A stretch of DNA of 64,000 nt. Origin: Streptomyces sp. LUP47B. Lineage in GTDB: Bacteria; Actinomycetota; Actinomycetes; Streptomycetales; Streptomycetaceae. Below, in pieces: positions 18,112 through 27,277 of this stretch; within the stretch, counting starts at the first letter, position 1, and each line of letters starts with the position of its first letter. The notes under the pieces were generated by a model, which did no database searches, was not told the origin of the DNA, and worked only from the letters and a program-made list of their open reading frames with translations. The stretch lies in assembly GCF_001746295.1 (NCBI RefSeq), contig NZ_MJAH01000018.1, positions 1 through 64,000 on the forward strand, read 5' to 3'. Position numbers and translations under genes: made by a program.

Positions 18112-18521
18112 TCCACCGCCATCAGCCGTACTAGTCAGCGGACCATGACGTGGGGCAACAACCTGCCGGGAAGTAAACACGGGAGTGAGACAAAAATCAG
18201 TGTGGACACGCGTGAATCGTTGAAGATGGCGCTGTGGCGGCGCGATGACGCCTGACGCCGTGTCAGTGACGGGCTGATCCATCACAGCGATGCCGGGCCA
18301 ATACAACTCGAATGCGATGCGGAAACTTCTCACTCGTTGCAGAAAAGCGGTGTCAACGGCCCCTTGGCGCCGAGCTGTTCAGTTCCACTTCAACCGGCGT
18401 CTCGCCTTTTGAGAATCTGCCCTACCGCCTCTTTCGTCTCGTCTCCACCACGAGCAAGATGGGTGCCTCGAGGGATGGCAACGTTGTCATCCCTCTCCGC
18501 GCGCACTTCCTTGGAGACACC
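18112..18521. other. 410-bp leader region of the GH92 gene
   Basis: No gene supported. An open frame continues upstream of ATG 18522 to 18312, but it lacks a ribosome binding site and does not resemble protein. The promoter of the GH92 gene should be here. No clear catabolite-type palindrome was found. Confidence 0.4.
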
Positions 18522-21314
18522 ATGCACGCCACGACGGGCCCCGCCCGGACCAGAGCGCAGGCCTTGTTGTCGCACCGGATACGGACGCGGCCAACTCCGC
18601 CGACACGGACTGTCCTCATCCTCATCGCCCTGCTGGCCGCGCTCATCCCGCCGCTCGGCATTACGAACCTTGCGGCAGCAGCAGCCCGGCCCGAGACCGC
18701 TTCCCGGTCGAACGTGAGCCAAGTCAACCCGTTCATAGGGACGACCGGCAGCAGTAGCACCGAGTACGGGGGGATGATCCCAAGTACCGCGCCGCCCTTC
18801 GGGATGACGCGGTGGTCGCCGATGACGCGCGAGAACTACGTCAGCCGCCTGCCCTACCACCTCGGCGACCCGAAGATCACGGGCTTCATCGGCACCCACC
18901 AGCCGGCGATCTGGATGGGCGACTCCGGCTACGTGGTCGGAATGCCCGGGGTCGGCGCCGTCAAGACCGCTGAAGCAGACCGCGGACTGCCGTACAGCCA
19001 CAGCGATGAGACTGCCTCCCCCGAGCTGTACACCGTGCACATGCACCCGTCGCCCGAGCAGACGCTCCGCGCCGAACTCACCGCGACCTCCCGGGTCGGC
19101 GTTCAGCGACTGACCTACCCTCAGCACACGGCCCCGAATTACGTGGTGCAGGCGACACGATCCGGCATCACCGGCAACGTGCACATCGATCCAGCTCGGC
19201 GGGAGATCAGTGGTTACAACCCCGACCGCCAGGACAGTAACCTCGGGCCCTTCAAAGCGGCCGGCTTCAAGGGCTACTTCGTAGCGCGCTTCGACACCTC
19301 CTTCGCCGGCTACGGCACCGCGACCGGCGCCACACAGTACGACCGGCAGAGCGACCGCACGGATCAGGACGTCTCGGGCTACGTGCGGTTCCCGTCCGGC
19401 ACCGCGAACGTCACCGTACGGATCGCGACCTCGTTCATCTCGGTCGACCAGGCCCGGGCCAACCTCGACAAGGAGGTACCCGACCGGCAGAGCTTCGACG
19501 CCACGGTGGCCAGGACCAGGGCCGCCTGGGCGGACAAGCTCGACCGGGTCGACATCGACGGCGCGACGCCCGACCAGCGGGCCGTCTTCTACACCGCGAT
19601 GTACCACGCCCTGCAGTACCCCTCGGAGATGTCCGAGTACGGCCACTACTACAGCGCGTACGACGACAAGGTGCACAAGGGAGTCAGCTACACCGGATAC
19701 TCGCTGTGGGACACCTTCCGCGCCGAGAACGCCATCCTCACCCTCTTCGCGCCGGAGCGCATCAACGGCATGGTCACCTCCATGCTGCAGGACTACCAGC
19801 AGGGCGGCTGGCTGCCGTTGTGGAAGAACCTCACCGAGACCAACATCATGGAGGGCACGAACGCCGACTCGGTGATCGCCGAGGACATCGCCAAGGGCTT
19901 CCACGGCTTCGATCTGAACCTCGCCTACCAGGCCGTCCGCAAGGACGCGATGACACCACCCGACGACGACACCACGCTCTGGTACGGCGACCGTCAGGAA
20001 GGCACACCTGTCGAGGCCCGGGCGGGCCTGACGACCTATCTGAAGAACGGCTGGGTCGCCGCCGACCACACTGCCGAGGCGGGCGCGCGGACCATGGACT
20101 ACGCCTACGAGGACTGGGCCGTCGCACAGGTCGCCAGAGCAGCGGGCAAGACCTCCGACGCCGCGTACTTCCTCAAGCGCAGCAAGAACTACCGGAACCA
20201 GTACAACGCCGCGACCGGTTTCATGCAGGCCCGCAACCTCGACGGCAGCTGGGCCGGCGGTGCGTGGACCGAGGGTGACCAGTGGGTCTACACGAACGAC
20301 GTCCTTCACGACGTCCCCGGCCTGATCGCGCTCAAGGGAGGAGACACCGCCTTCGCCTCCTGGCTCGACACCTACTTCGCCGGGGGACACAACAACCACA
20401 CCAACGAGCCCAGCCACCACATCCCCTACCTGTACGACTACGCCGGCCGGCCGTGGCAGACCCAGCAACTGGTACGACAGATCGCCGACGCCAACTACCA
20501 AAACACTCCCGACGGACTCAGCGGCAACGAGGACGCCGGCCAGATGTCGGCCTGGTACCTGCTCTCCGCCATGGGCTTCTACCCGGTGAACCCGGCCTCG
20601 GGCCAATACGCCGTGGGCAGCCCCTTCTTCGACAAGGTCACCCTCGAACTCCCCGGGGCACACCGCCCGCTCGTCATCTCGTCACCGCACGCGGCGTCCC
20701 GGCCGTACGTGCAGGCGCTGAGCCTGAACGGCAAGAGCATCACCAAGCCCTTCCTCAGCCAGACAGACCTCACGGGCGGCGGCCATCTCGACTTCACCAT
20801 GAACGCCGCACCGCAGGCCTGGAGCGCGTCGACGACGCCGCCCCCGGCGGCCCAGAACCTTGCCCGGTCCAAGCCGGTGGAGATGATCGACGGAACTCCG
20901 GCGATCGACTGGGGCAAGCCCACCGACAACGCCGTTGACGGAGACCCCTCGACCGAGGCGCAGTCGACCAGCGGCGAGCCGTGGAGTCTACGAGTGGACC
21001 TGGGCGCCGCCACCACCGTGGGACGCGTGGTGGTCAACCCCGACTGGGAGAACTACCCAGTGAACTACGCCATCAAGGTCTCCGACGACGGCACCACGTG
21101 GACCACCGTGGCCGCGGAAACCGCCGCCGGCGGCACAGCTACCTGCTCCGCTTACGGCGTCACGACATGCGGTCAGCTTCACACCTACACCTTCACGCCG
21201 ACGAATGCCCGCTATGTGCAGCTGAGCGTCAACAGCTGGGCCTCCGCCAAGACGGGCGCACCGGCCAATGGGTACGGCTGGGCACTCAGAGAGTTCGAGG
21301 TCTACGCCGGCTGA
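18522..21314 (+). CDS. secreted GH92 alpha-mannosidase with C-terminal F5/8 (CBM32-like) domain
   Basis: 930 codons; ATG 18522 follows TTGGAG by 5 bases. Residues 1-55 are a long signal peptide (TVLILIALLAALIPPLGITN). GH92 features follow: VNPFIGTTGSSSTEYGGMIP, P-P-F-G-M-T-R-W-S-P, the GYSLWDTFRAENAILTLF block and, late, GNEDAGQMSAWYLLSAMGFY with the P-V-N-P-x-S-G-x-Y-x-x-G-S-P-F-F strand. The acidic pair in GNEDAGQM belongs to the active site. Residues about 778-930 form an F5/8 discoidin-type sugar-binding domain (NAVDGDPSTEAQ, RYVQLSVNSWA, L-R-E-F-E-V-Y). GH92 enzymes are calcium-dependent exo-alpha-mannosidases. It probably trims fungal or plant mannans outside the cell. Strong terminator follows. 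Confidence 0.93.
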   Translation: MHATTGPARTRAQALLSHRIRTRPTPPTRTVLILIALLAALIPPLGITNLAAAAARPETASRSNVSQVNPFIGTTGSSSTEYGGMIPSTAPPFGMTRWSPMTRENYVSRLPYHLGDPKITGFIGTHQPAIWMGDSGYVVGMPGVGAVKTAEADRGLPYSHSDETASPELYTVHMHPSPEQTLRAELTATSRVGVQRLTYPQHTAPNYVVQATRSGITGNVHIDPARREISGYNPDRQDSNLGPFKAAGFKGYFVARFDTSFAGYGTATGATQYDRQSDRTDQDVSGYVRFPSGTANVTVRIATSFISVDQARANLDKEVPDRQSFDATVARTRAAWADKLDRVDIDGATPDQRAVFYTAMYHALQYPSEMSEYGHYYSAYDDKVHKGVSYTGYSLWDTFRAENAILTLFAPERINGMVTSMLQDYQQGGWLPLWKNLTETNIMEGTNADSVIAEDIAKGFHGFDLNLAYQAVRKDAMTPPDDDTTLWYGDRQEGTPVEARAGLTTYLKNGWVAADHTAEAGARTMDYAYEDWAVAQVARAAGKTSDAAYFLKRSKNYRNQYNAATGFMQARNLDGSWAGGAWTEGDQWVYTNDVLHDVPGLIALKGGDTAFASWLDTYFAGGHNNHTNEPSHHIPYLYDYAGRPWQTQQLVRQIADANYQNTPDGLSGNEDAGQMSAWYLLSAMGFYPVNPASGQYAVGSPFFDKVTLELPGAHRPLVISSPHAASRPYVQALSLNGKSITKPFLSQTDLTGGGHLDFTMNAAPQAWSASTTPPPAAQNLARSKPVEMIDGTPAIDWGKPTDNAVDGDPSTEAQSTSGEPWSLRVDLGAATTVGRVVVNPDWENYPVNYAIKVSDDGTTWTTVAAETAAGGTATCSAYGVTTCGQLHTYTFTPTNARYVQLSVNSWASAKTGAPANGYGWALREFEVYAG

Positions 21315-21333
21315 CACGTAACGTGCCGGTCGT

Positions 21334-21384
21334 CGGCCTGCCTGTTCGGGGTGGAATGCGTGATTCCTCCGAACGGGCAGGCCG
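21334..21384 (+). terminator. 16-bp hairpin after the GH92 gene
   Basis: CGGCCTGCCTGTTCGG pairs with CCGAACGGGCAGGCCG with one G-U pair and a 19-base loop, 20 bp after the stop codon. Confidence 0.8.
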
Positions 21385-21848
21385 AGTGTGGCGGCGCATG
21401 TGCCTGCGGGGGAGGGGTTCTTACGGTTGTGACGGTCTTGGCTCGGCCTCCCACCCACATGTGCCCGCGCGCCGCGCGTCATGAGAGCGGCAGTGCTCGT
21501 GGGACAGGGAGCCCGATCGGCTCACCGAGGTCCACATGAATGACCTGCTCAGCGATGACGAGGCGCGCCGCCCTTGCCCTTTCGGCGGCACCGTGCGTGT
21601 GCTCAAGCGCTGCTGGCGATCGCCTGCCTGCGAACACTCGCGAAGTGGGAACGGCGTCCCGCTCGTGGACCATCGCTTCGCACACCCGCGCCAGCCGCTG
21701 TCCGCGACATGGCTGTACTGGTGGAGTCTCGCCCTCCAGGACGCCTTCTGGTACCGCAGGCAGCGGCAAGGCGCCGGCAGCCTGCCGACGGCGTGAAGTC
21801 CTTCATTCGGGCGGGCCAGGCGCAGGGACCGCGGACCCCGGCGCTCCC
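21385..21848. other. 464 bp without a supported gene
   Basis: A plus frame 21536-21796 ends LYWWSLALQDAFWYRRQRQG and a minus frame 21479-21769 reads ARAARLVIAEQVIHVDLGEP; both look slightly protein-like, but neither has a ribosome binding site or a recognised match and they overlap each other. Confidence 0.35.
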
Positions 21849-22697
21849 TCAGTTGGCGCCTGGCGGCCCAGAGATGGCGCCGTGCAGTACTACCCGAGCA
21901 CCGCGCAGCGTGGTGCTCAGTTTGCGCTGGGTTTCCCGGCTGTCGAGGCGTACGTCCAGGGCTCCCGGCAGCGGGCTGTCGCTTCGCAGGCCGGTCGGGA
22001 GTCTGGAGGCGTCGAGGCCGTCCCGCCTGGCGATGAGGATGCCGAGTTCGTGGCGGCTCACCGCGTCGGGCCCGGCGACGTGGTGGATGCCGGAGCTGTT
22101 GCCCGAAGCCAGCTCCAGGAGGGCGGCGGCCAGGTCGGCGACGTGCACCGGGCAGCGGATATCGTCGGTGAACAGGGCGCCGTCGCGGGTGCCGGCGGCG
22201 AGTTCGTGTACGAGGCGCTCATGGACCGACCCCCCGTCGCCGATGATCAGCGACGTGCGGGCGACCACCGCTTCCGGGTGCACGGCGAGGACTCCCGTCT
22301 CCGCCGCAGCTTTCGCCGCCCCGTACGGGGTAACGGGGTCAGGCAGGCTGGACTCGTCGTAGTGCACCCGGGACCCGGAGAACACGGCATCACTGGACAC
22401 GTGGACGAGGCGGGCACCGTGACTTGCCGCAGCCATGGCGAGCCGGATGGGGGACTGTGCCGTCACGGCCCAATCGGCCCCACCGCTCGATGCGTTGATG
22501 ACAAGACGCGGGCGCACCTCGCTCATGACGGCGTCCAGGCGGCTGGCGTCCCGCAGATCAAGGGGATACCAGAGGGCTTGGGCGGCGTCGCCAGGCCTGG
22601 TGGCGTACGTCGCTGCCGTGGCCTGCTCGGCTGTGGTCGCCTGCCGGATCAGCTCGGCGCCCAGGAAGCCGCTGCCACCGATGATCAAAGTGGTCAT
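21849..22697 (-). CDS. RmlD-like NAD(P)-dependent sugar reductase/epimerase
   Basis: 282 codons; ATG 22697 follows GGAGATCC. An extended SDR: Rossmann motif IIGGSGFLG near residue 5, then WYPLDLRDASRLDAVM, R-P-x-x-V-I-N-A-S-S, VHVSSDAVFSG and the active-site TPYGAAKAAAE (Tyr and Lys). This follows dTDP-4-dehydrorhamnose reductase and related nucleotide-sugar reductases, though rhamnose itself is unproven. No sugar-biosynthesis neighbours are present. The tnpB element begins about 14 bp upstream of the start, leaving only the ribosome binding site, so the native promoter has probably been displaced. Confidence 0.85.
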   Translation of the reverse strand: MTTLIIGGSGFLGAELIRQATTAEQATAATYATRPGDAAQALWYPLDLRDASRLDAVMSEVRPRLVINASSGGADWAVTAQSPIRLAMAAASHGARLVHVSSDAVFSGSRVHYDESSLPDPVTPYGAAKAAAETGVLAVHPEAVVARTSLIIGDGGSVHERLVHELAAGTRDGALFTDDIRCPVHVADLAAALLELASGNSSGIHHVAGPDAVSRHELGILIARRDGLDASRLPTGLRSDSPLPGALDVRLDSRETQRKLSTTLRGARVVLHGAISGPPGAN

Positions 22698-22710
22698 CGG
22701 ATCTCCTTCG

Positions 22711-24081
22711 TGGAAACCCCGGCCTTCAGCCGGGGAGGAAGCGAAGCTCCTGCGGAGCTGGGCAGGGGAGGCCGGTTCGCCGCCAGGGCGGACCGGCGTG
22801 CGCCGTCCACCGGCCGACACCCGCCGCCCACACGGGAGCTGATAGGTTGTGAGGTGTGGCGGAGCAGGTCAAGCGGGCATTCCAGTATCGCTTTTACCCC
22901 ACCGGCGAGCAGGCGGCTGAGCTGTCGCGCACGTTCGGCTGCGTCCGCCTCGTCTACAACAAGGCGCTCCAAGAGCGCACACGGGCCTGGTACGGCGAGC
23001 AGCGCCGCATCTCCTACGTGCAGTCCTCGGCCGCTCTGACCGAGTGGAAGAAGACCGAGGAACTGGCCTTTCTGGCGGAGGTGTCCTCGGTTCCGCTGCA
23101 GCAGGCGCTGCGTCATCTGCAGACGGCGTTCGGGAACTTCTTCGCCAAGCGCGCGAAGTACCCGCGCTACAAGTCTCGCAAGAAGTCGCGGGCGTCGGCC
23201 GAGTACACGCGCAGCGCCTTCGCGTGGCGCGACGGGCACCTGACCCTGGCGAAGATGGCAGACCCTCTGGATATCCGCTGGTCGCGTCCCCTACCCAAGG
23301 GGGCGGAGCCGACCACTGTGACGGTGTCCCGGGATGCGGCGGGTCGCTGGTTCGTGTCCCTGCTGTGCCAGGACACCATCGCCCCGGCCGCCGCCGCCAC
23401 AACGGCCGTCGGCCTGGACGCCGGGATCACCTCTCTGGTGACGCTGTCCACCGGCGAAAGGGTCGCCAACCCCAAGCACGAGCGGCGGGATCGCGCCCGG
23501 CTGGCCCACGCGCAGCGAGAGCTGTCCCGCAAGGCCAAAGGTTCCGCGAACCGGGAGAAGGCCCGCCGCAAGGTCGCCCGCGTGCATGCGCGGATCGCCG
23601 ACCGGCGCCGCGACTTTCTGCACAAGCTGTCGACTCGTCTCGTCCGTGAGAACCAAACGGTCGTGATCGAGGACCTCACCGTCCGCAACCTGCTGAAGAA
23701 CGGCAAGCTCGCGCGCGCAATCAGTGACGCGGCTTGGACGGAACTGCGCTCCATGCTGGAGTACAAGTGCGCCTGGTACGGGCGGGAACTCGTCGTGATC
23801 GACCGATGGTTTCCCAGCTCGAAGCTGTGTGGAACCTGCGGGACGATCGCGGCGAAGCTGCCGCTGAACGTCCGCGTGTGGACGTGTGATTGCGGCGCGG
23901 TGCATGACCGCGACGTGAACGCGGCGCGCAACATTCTGGCCGCCGGGCTGGCGGCGTCTGCCTGTGGAGACGGTGTAAGACCTCAACGGGAGTCTTCCCG
24001 GACGGGGCAGTCGTCGGTGAAGCAGGAACCCCAGCGGGCGACCGCTGGAATCCACCGCGTTTAGGCGGGGGAGGAAGTCAA
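22711..24081 (+). mobile_element. IS1341-type element (tnpB only, no tnpA)
   Basis: Left end: hairpin CCCCGGC-CTTCA-GCCGGGG at 22717-22735. Right end: the tnpB stop is followed by a short GC hairpin region and GGGGAGGAAGTCAA. The string GGGGAGGAAG occurs at both ends (22732-22741 and 24068-24077), each just after a hairpin. No tnpA transposase gene is present, so movement would need a TnpA supplied elsewhere. Exact boundaries are estimates. Confidence 0.6.
22856..24064 (+). CDS. tnpB: TnpB RNA-guided endonuclease (IS605 OrfB family)
   Basis: 402 codons from GTG 22856. N-terminal OrfB_IS605 helix-turn-helix region (FQYRFYPTGEQAAELSRTFG, then V-Y-N-K-A-L), a K-Y-P-R-Y-K-S-R-K stretch, and a complete RuvC nuclease: Asp188 in GLDAGI, Glu272 in VIEDLTVRN and Asp353 in HDRDVNAARN. 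The zinc ribbon has Cys325, Cys328, Cys344 and Cys346. TnpB proteins cut DNA next to a short motif using an RNA read from the element's right end. All catalytic residues are present, so the protein is likely active. The C-terminal 40 residues are low-complexity and overlap the presumed guide-RNA scaffold. Confidence 0.93.
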   Translation: MAEQVKRAFQYRFYPTGEQAAELSRTFGCVRLVYNKALQERTRAWYGEQRRISYVQSSAALTEWKKTEELAFLAEVSSVPLQQALRHLQTAFGNFFAKRAKYPRYKSRKKSRASAEYTRSAFAWRDGHLTLAKMADPLDIRWSRPLPKGAEPTTVTVSRDAAGRWFVSLLCQDTIAPAAAATTAVGLDAGITSLVTLSTGERVANPKHERRDRARLAHAQRELSRKAKGSANREKARRKVARVHARIADRRRDFLHKLSTRLVRENQTVVIEDLTVRNLLKNGKLARAISDAAWTELRSMLEYKCAWYGRELVVIDRWFPSSKLCGTCGTIAAKLPLNVRVWTCDCGAVHDRDVNAARNILAAGLAASACGDGVRPQRESSRTGQSSVKQEPQRATAGIHRV

Positions 24082-24097
24082 GGGGTGAAACGGTAGA
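23950..24097 (+). ncRNA. predicted reRNA/omegaRNA overlapping the tnpB 3' end
   Basis: In tnpB elements the guide RNA is transcribed through the 3' end of the gene and past the right end, with the guide being about 16 nt of flanking DNA. Here the scaffold would cover the tnpB tail and the CCGC-gttta-GGCGG hairpin, and the guide would be the bases after 24081. Limits are assigned by analogy, not by a visible promoter. Confidence 0.4.
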
Positions 24098-24374
24098 CCG
24101 ATCTCAGGGGGCACTGAACAGCGTCTGCCGGTACGCGGCCGCGAACGGGGGAGTCGACATCGCAGGTAACGGCAGCCCTACTGAACAAACTCGCCAGACG
24201 AGGCCGGTGGGCCCGTCTGGTCAGGCATCCGCTTCAGCGGACCGCCGCGCGGAATTCCTGACGTTTCAAGGTGCCAACGATGTACGCGGAAAAGAGGGTT
24301 GGCCGAGATCCTTCTGTCGTCACCGACCGCAGATGCGGGAACAATGCTCCTGCAGGCGAAGACGAGCAAAGACG

Positions 24375-24540
24375 TCATGATCCCTGGTTCAACGCGCGGG
24401 TCAACACCCGGTTCGCTGCCCGCGCGGCACCAAGTTCCTCCGTCCGCTCTTCGAGCTCGCCCCGCTACTCAGCGAGGTCCTGTTTAAGGAGGGCGATCCG
24501 CCGTTGGAACTGGTCGATGCCGACCGCCGCGGGCGCGCTC
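24375..24540 (-). pseudogene. DUF6262-like protein, C-terminal fragment
   Basis: Minus frame reads VGIDQFQRRIALLKQDLAE, an in-frame TAG, then RGELEERTEELGAARAANRV and L-T-R-A-L-N-Q before TGA 24377-24375. This Leu/Glu/Arg coiled-coil tail is typical of DUF6262 proteins, which accompany Tn554-like transposition genes. N-terminus absent. Confidence 0.6.
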
Positions 24541-24950
24541 CATGGCCGGCTGTCCCGGCGATCGCCTGCCCGACCGCACCCGCGCCCGGCGCCCGTAGCC
24601 GTCCGCCGGTAGCCCGGGACGGAGGGCAGCAATCGTGGAAGGCCCGATCAGCGCCCCGAGTTGAGGTCTCACAGCTGTCCGGGCCCGTCAGTCCAAGCAG
24701 ATGAGCATCGCGTAGTCCGCTCATGGCAGCAGCCTCGAAGAACTGTGTGAGGCCGTCGTACCAGGGACGTCCCCATGCCAGTGAGCTGAGCTCAGACGCC
24801 ATGCGCTGGTGAGCACCCATTGGTCGCCGGCCCCAACTCGCCGCTGTCACACGGGGTACGGATCCTGGCAGGCTCTTGACACTTAATCGATGGAGGATCA
24901 GCATGCAGAAACCTCCCCGTCTTCGACTCGGTAGCCCCACGTCAGGACGG
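24541..24950. other. 410 bp without a supported gene
   Basis: Only short, GC-driven frames. The last 60 bp should contain the promoter of the GH5 gene: TTGACA-like sequence (ctcTTGACActta) occurs at 24873-24878, about 120 bp before the start codon. Confidence 0.35.
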
Positions 24951-24966
24951 ATGTTTACGTAAACAT
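24951..24966. promoter_or_regulatory. 16-bp perfect palindrome, LacI-family operator candidate
   Basis: ATGTTTACGTAAACAT is a perfect palindrome with the central CG typical of LacI/GalR-family operators (half-site TGTTTAC). It ends 25 bp upstream of the GH5 start codon, well placed to block transcription. No LacI-family gene is in the window, so a distant regulator would be needed. Confidence 0.72.
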
Positions 24967-24991
24967 CGTGCAATCGAACAATGGAGTTCGT

Positions 24992-25978
24992 GTGAATCGC
25001 CTCCGCTCTCGCGCCCGTCTGCGCGCCTTCCTGATCGCAGCACTTCTCGCGCCACTGTTGACGGTTTCCCATGGCGCATCCGCCGCCACCAACTCCTTCC
25101 GCGGAGTCAACTGGGCGGACAGCCGCGACAATTACGTGGACGGCTGGGTGATCCCGACCGGCCTCACGGCCGGGGACAGCTACGACAGCGTCCGCTCCAA
25201 GGCCGACGGCATCATCAGCGGCTTCCAGCAGCAGCTCGGCGCGAACACCGTGCGGCTGCCGATCAACCCGCAGAGCGTCAACTCGGACTGGTGGGGGCGG
25301 TACAAGGGAGCCGCCGACTCGGCCCTGTCCCACGGCATGAAGGTCATCTTCGGCTACTGGGAAGCGAACAAGGACGGCAAAGTCGATGACATGAACGCGT
25401 GGAACACCATGTGGGACAAGGTCATCAGCGACTACGGCAGCAACGGCAACGTCTACTTCGAACCGATGAACGAGCCGTTCGGTTACAGCCTGAACGACTG
25501 GGTGTCGCTCTGCTCGTCGTGGCTGTCCCGGCATTCGAGCACCCCCCGCGGGCGGGTTCTCATCAGCGGCACCGGTTACAACGACAACGTCACGGGCGTC
25601 GGAGCGGCCGGCGCCCTGAACGGCACGCTGCTGTCGCTGCACTTCTACGGATACTGGGCCTCGGACACGACCCGCTCGGCGTGGACCACCAACCTGAGCA
25701 ACCGGCTCGGCTCGTACTCATCCCGCACCATCATCGACGAGGCCGGTGCCCCGATGACGACCGGGCTGAACTACTACGGCGGTAACCAGGACGGCAACAC
25801 CTTCACCGCGTACTTCGCCGCCACCACGGACCTGACGAGGTCCCGTCAGATGGGCGTCGTCTACTGGCCCGGCCTGCGCTCGGGCGACAGCTATTCGATT
25901 ACCCGGCAGAGCGGCAGCGGGCTGACGGTGAACAACTCCTCGGGCGTGGCACAACTGCGTTGGGGCTGGGGCCTGTAA
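24992..25978 (+). CDS. secreted GH5 endoglucanase-type glycoside hydrolase
   Basis: 328 codons; GTG 24992 follows GGAG by 5 bases (an upstream in-frame GTG at 24968 overlaps the palindrome and is less likely). Signal peptide residues 1-32 (RAFLIAALLAPLLTVSHGAS). The catalytic domain fills the rest: GVNWADSRDNYVDGWVIPTG, TVRLPIN, acid/base Glu161 in YFEPMNEPFG, H-F-Y-G at 217-220 and nucleophile Glu250 in IIDEAGAP. No binding module. This layout fits GH5 beta-glucanases or related mannanases; exact substrate is open. Control by a sugar-responsive LacI-type repressor is suggested by the palindrome. Confidence 0.88.
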   Translation: MNRLRSRARLRAFLIAALLAPLLTVSHGASAATNSFRGVNWADSRDNYVDGWVIPTGLTAGDSYDSVRSKADGIISGFQQQLGANTVRLPINPQSVNSDWWGRYKGAADSALSHGMKVIFGYWEANKDGKVDDMNAWNTMWDKVISDYGSNGNVYFEPMNEPFGYSLNDWVSLCSSWLSRHSSTPRGRVLISGTGYNDNVTGVGAAGALNGTLLSLHFYGYWASDTTRSAWTTNLSNRLGSYSSRTIIDEAGAPMTTGLNYYGGNQDGNTFTAYFAATTDLTRSRQMGVVYWPGLRSGDSYSITRQSGSGLTVNNSSGVAQLRWGWGL

Positions 25979-26004
25979 CCGAACAGACGGCCGAGGGGGC
26001 TTTC

Positions 26005-26079
26005 CGCCCCACCTTGACGTTCTTCGTCACGACCGTGCGCCCCGACGGATGCCCGCACTCGGCAGCTGTCGGGGCCGTA
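26005..26079 (+). pseudogene. pyridoxamine-phosphate-oxidase-like fragment
   Basis: The frame running through the GH5 stop region reads RPTLTFFVTTVRPDGCPHSA then A-V-G-A-V, matching the first strands of PPOX/F420 split-barrel proteins (T-V-R-P-D-G-x-P-H). Only 25 residues survive. Confidence 0.5.
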
Positions 26080-26159
26080 ACTTCCTCCTGGTGCTACCAG
26101 GGCGGCACGGCTGGCGTCTCCCACCCCGGCTCGGCGACCCGCATCGCCGCCGCGTCGTC

Positions 26160-26500
26160 CCGCTCGCGCAGCGAACCGTCGTCCAGAGCGCCGGTGGAGG
26201 GAGGAGGCTGCCCACTCCAGCGCGGTGGACAGGTCCGAAGCAGGGCTGGCGAGCACGGTCAGTCCCTCGTGCAGATAGCGGTAGGCGGGGGCACCGAGAT
26301 CTGGTTATCCCGGGCGAGTTGGGCCAACCGGGTCCCGTCGACGAACCACCGCAGGACGAGGATTCTCGGCTTGACGACGCCCAGGGCCCGGGTGTGCTTC
26401 GGGTGCCGAGCCGGTCGCGGTGCTCGCGCAGGAGCCGGGTCCAGAGCCTCGGCGGTCTCCTGCCGACATCGAGCACGGCGGTGTAGGTGATGCTGGTCAA
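26160..26500 (-). pseudogene. IS5-like (HARBI-type DDE) transposase, N-terminal fragment
   Basis: Three minus frames give successive pieces: MTSITYTAVLDVG, then KHTRALGVVKPRILVLRWFV with DGTRLAQLARDNQISVP, then YRYLHEGLTVLASPASDLST. In order these match the N-terminus of a common Streptomyces IS5-family transposase (helix-turn-helix region). At least two frameshifts; the DDE domain is missing. Confidence 0.75.
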
Positions 26501-26897
26501 CGCATGAAGCCTCTGGCCGTACGGAACTTGATCTTCGCAGAACTGTCCCTACTGGGGCTTCACTCATATCTGATGCCAGGTCACCCGGCTCGGAGCCGCA
26601 TCGACGCCACTACGTCACGCATCGCAACCGTCACGTTGGCGGGAAGACCTCCCCTCGAGGTCCACGGCCGTATCGCCAGCCGCGAGGAGCCCTGAGGCGA
26701 AGGGGCTACCCCCACACCTCATCGAGGCGGCGCGATCGAACAGCCTCCTCCGCGTTGACCGTCGTCACCCCGCGCCAGTCTCCGGTGCCACTAGCCCTAC
26801 CGAGCAGTATTTCTTATCGACATCCGTGTGACGAAAGATCACCAACTGCCTCGCAAACCCGTCCGCCTTTCCTGTTCCTGGGAGATGGACGATCGGA

Positions 26898-27181
26898 CTG
26901 ACCGCGGAGCGGCGACAGTTTCGCGAATAGATCCGGTACGAGGCGGGTCAGCGGTTCGTCCGCGGCGAGAGGACCGCGGTGATCGCGAGGGATCTGCGGG
27001 TGAGTGAGCGGTCGGTGGAACGCTGGCGGCGTGCCTGGCGGAAGGGCGGGATGGACGCCCTTGCCACCGCCGGGCCGCCGAAACTGCCCAAAATATCCGA
27101 CGATTCGCCGAGCTGGAGAAGGAGTTGGTCCTCGGGCCCGCCGAGCACGGTTGGGAGGACCACCTACAGCGTGTGTCCTAG
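26898..27181 (+). pseudogene. IS630 family transposase, N-terminal fragment
   Basis: The frame reads LTAERRQFRE, a TAG, then IRYEAGQRFVRGERTAVIAR and DLRVSERSVERWRRAWRKGG. After P-K-L-P-K-I-S-D it shifts frame to RFAELEKELVLGPAEHGWED. This is the helix-turn-helix and linker of IS630 transposases. It stops at TAG 27179-27181, before the DDE domain. Confidence 0.78.
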
Positions 27182-27277
27182 GGCGTGTGTGTCGCAGAGC
27201 ACAGGAGCTCCGGGGTGAGATGCGGAGCGTTACGGGGTTCGGAGCTACTGATGACGTAGTGAGGGGGAGTGGGTTTG

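Noticed and set aside
18390..20663. 757-codon minus-strand open frame antisense to the GH92 gene
   Set aside because: It is a by-product of high GC; the plus strand encodes a full GH92 enzyme with all motifs, and the antisense translation is low-complexity Val/Gly/Arg.
24401..25642. 413-codon minus-strand frame overlapping the GH5 gene
   Set aside because: It spans unrelated sequence and is antisense to the GH5 catalytic residues.
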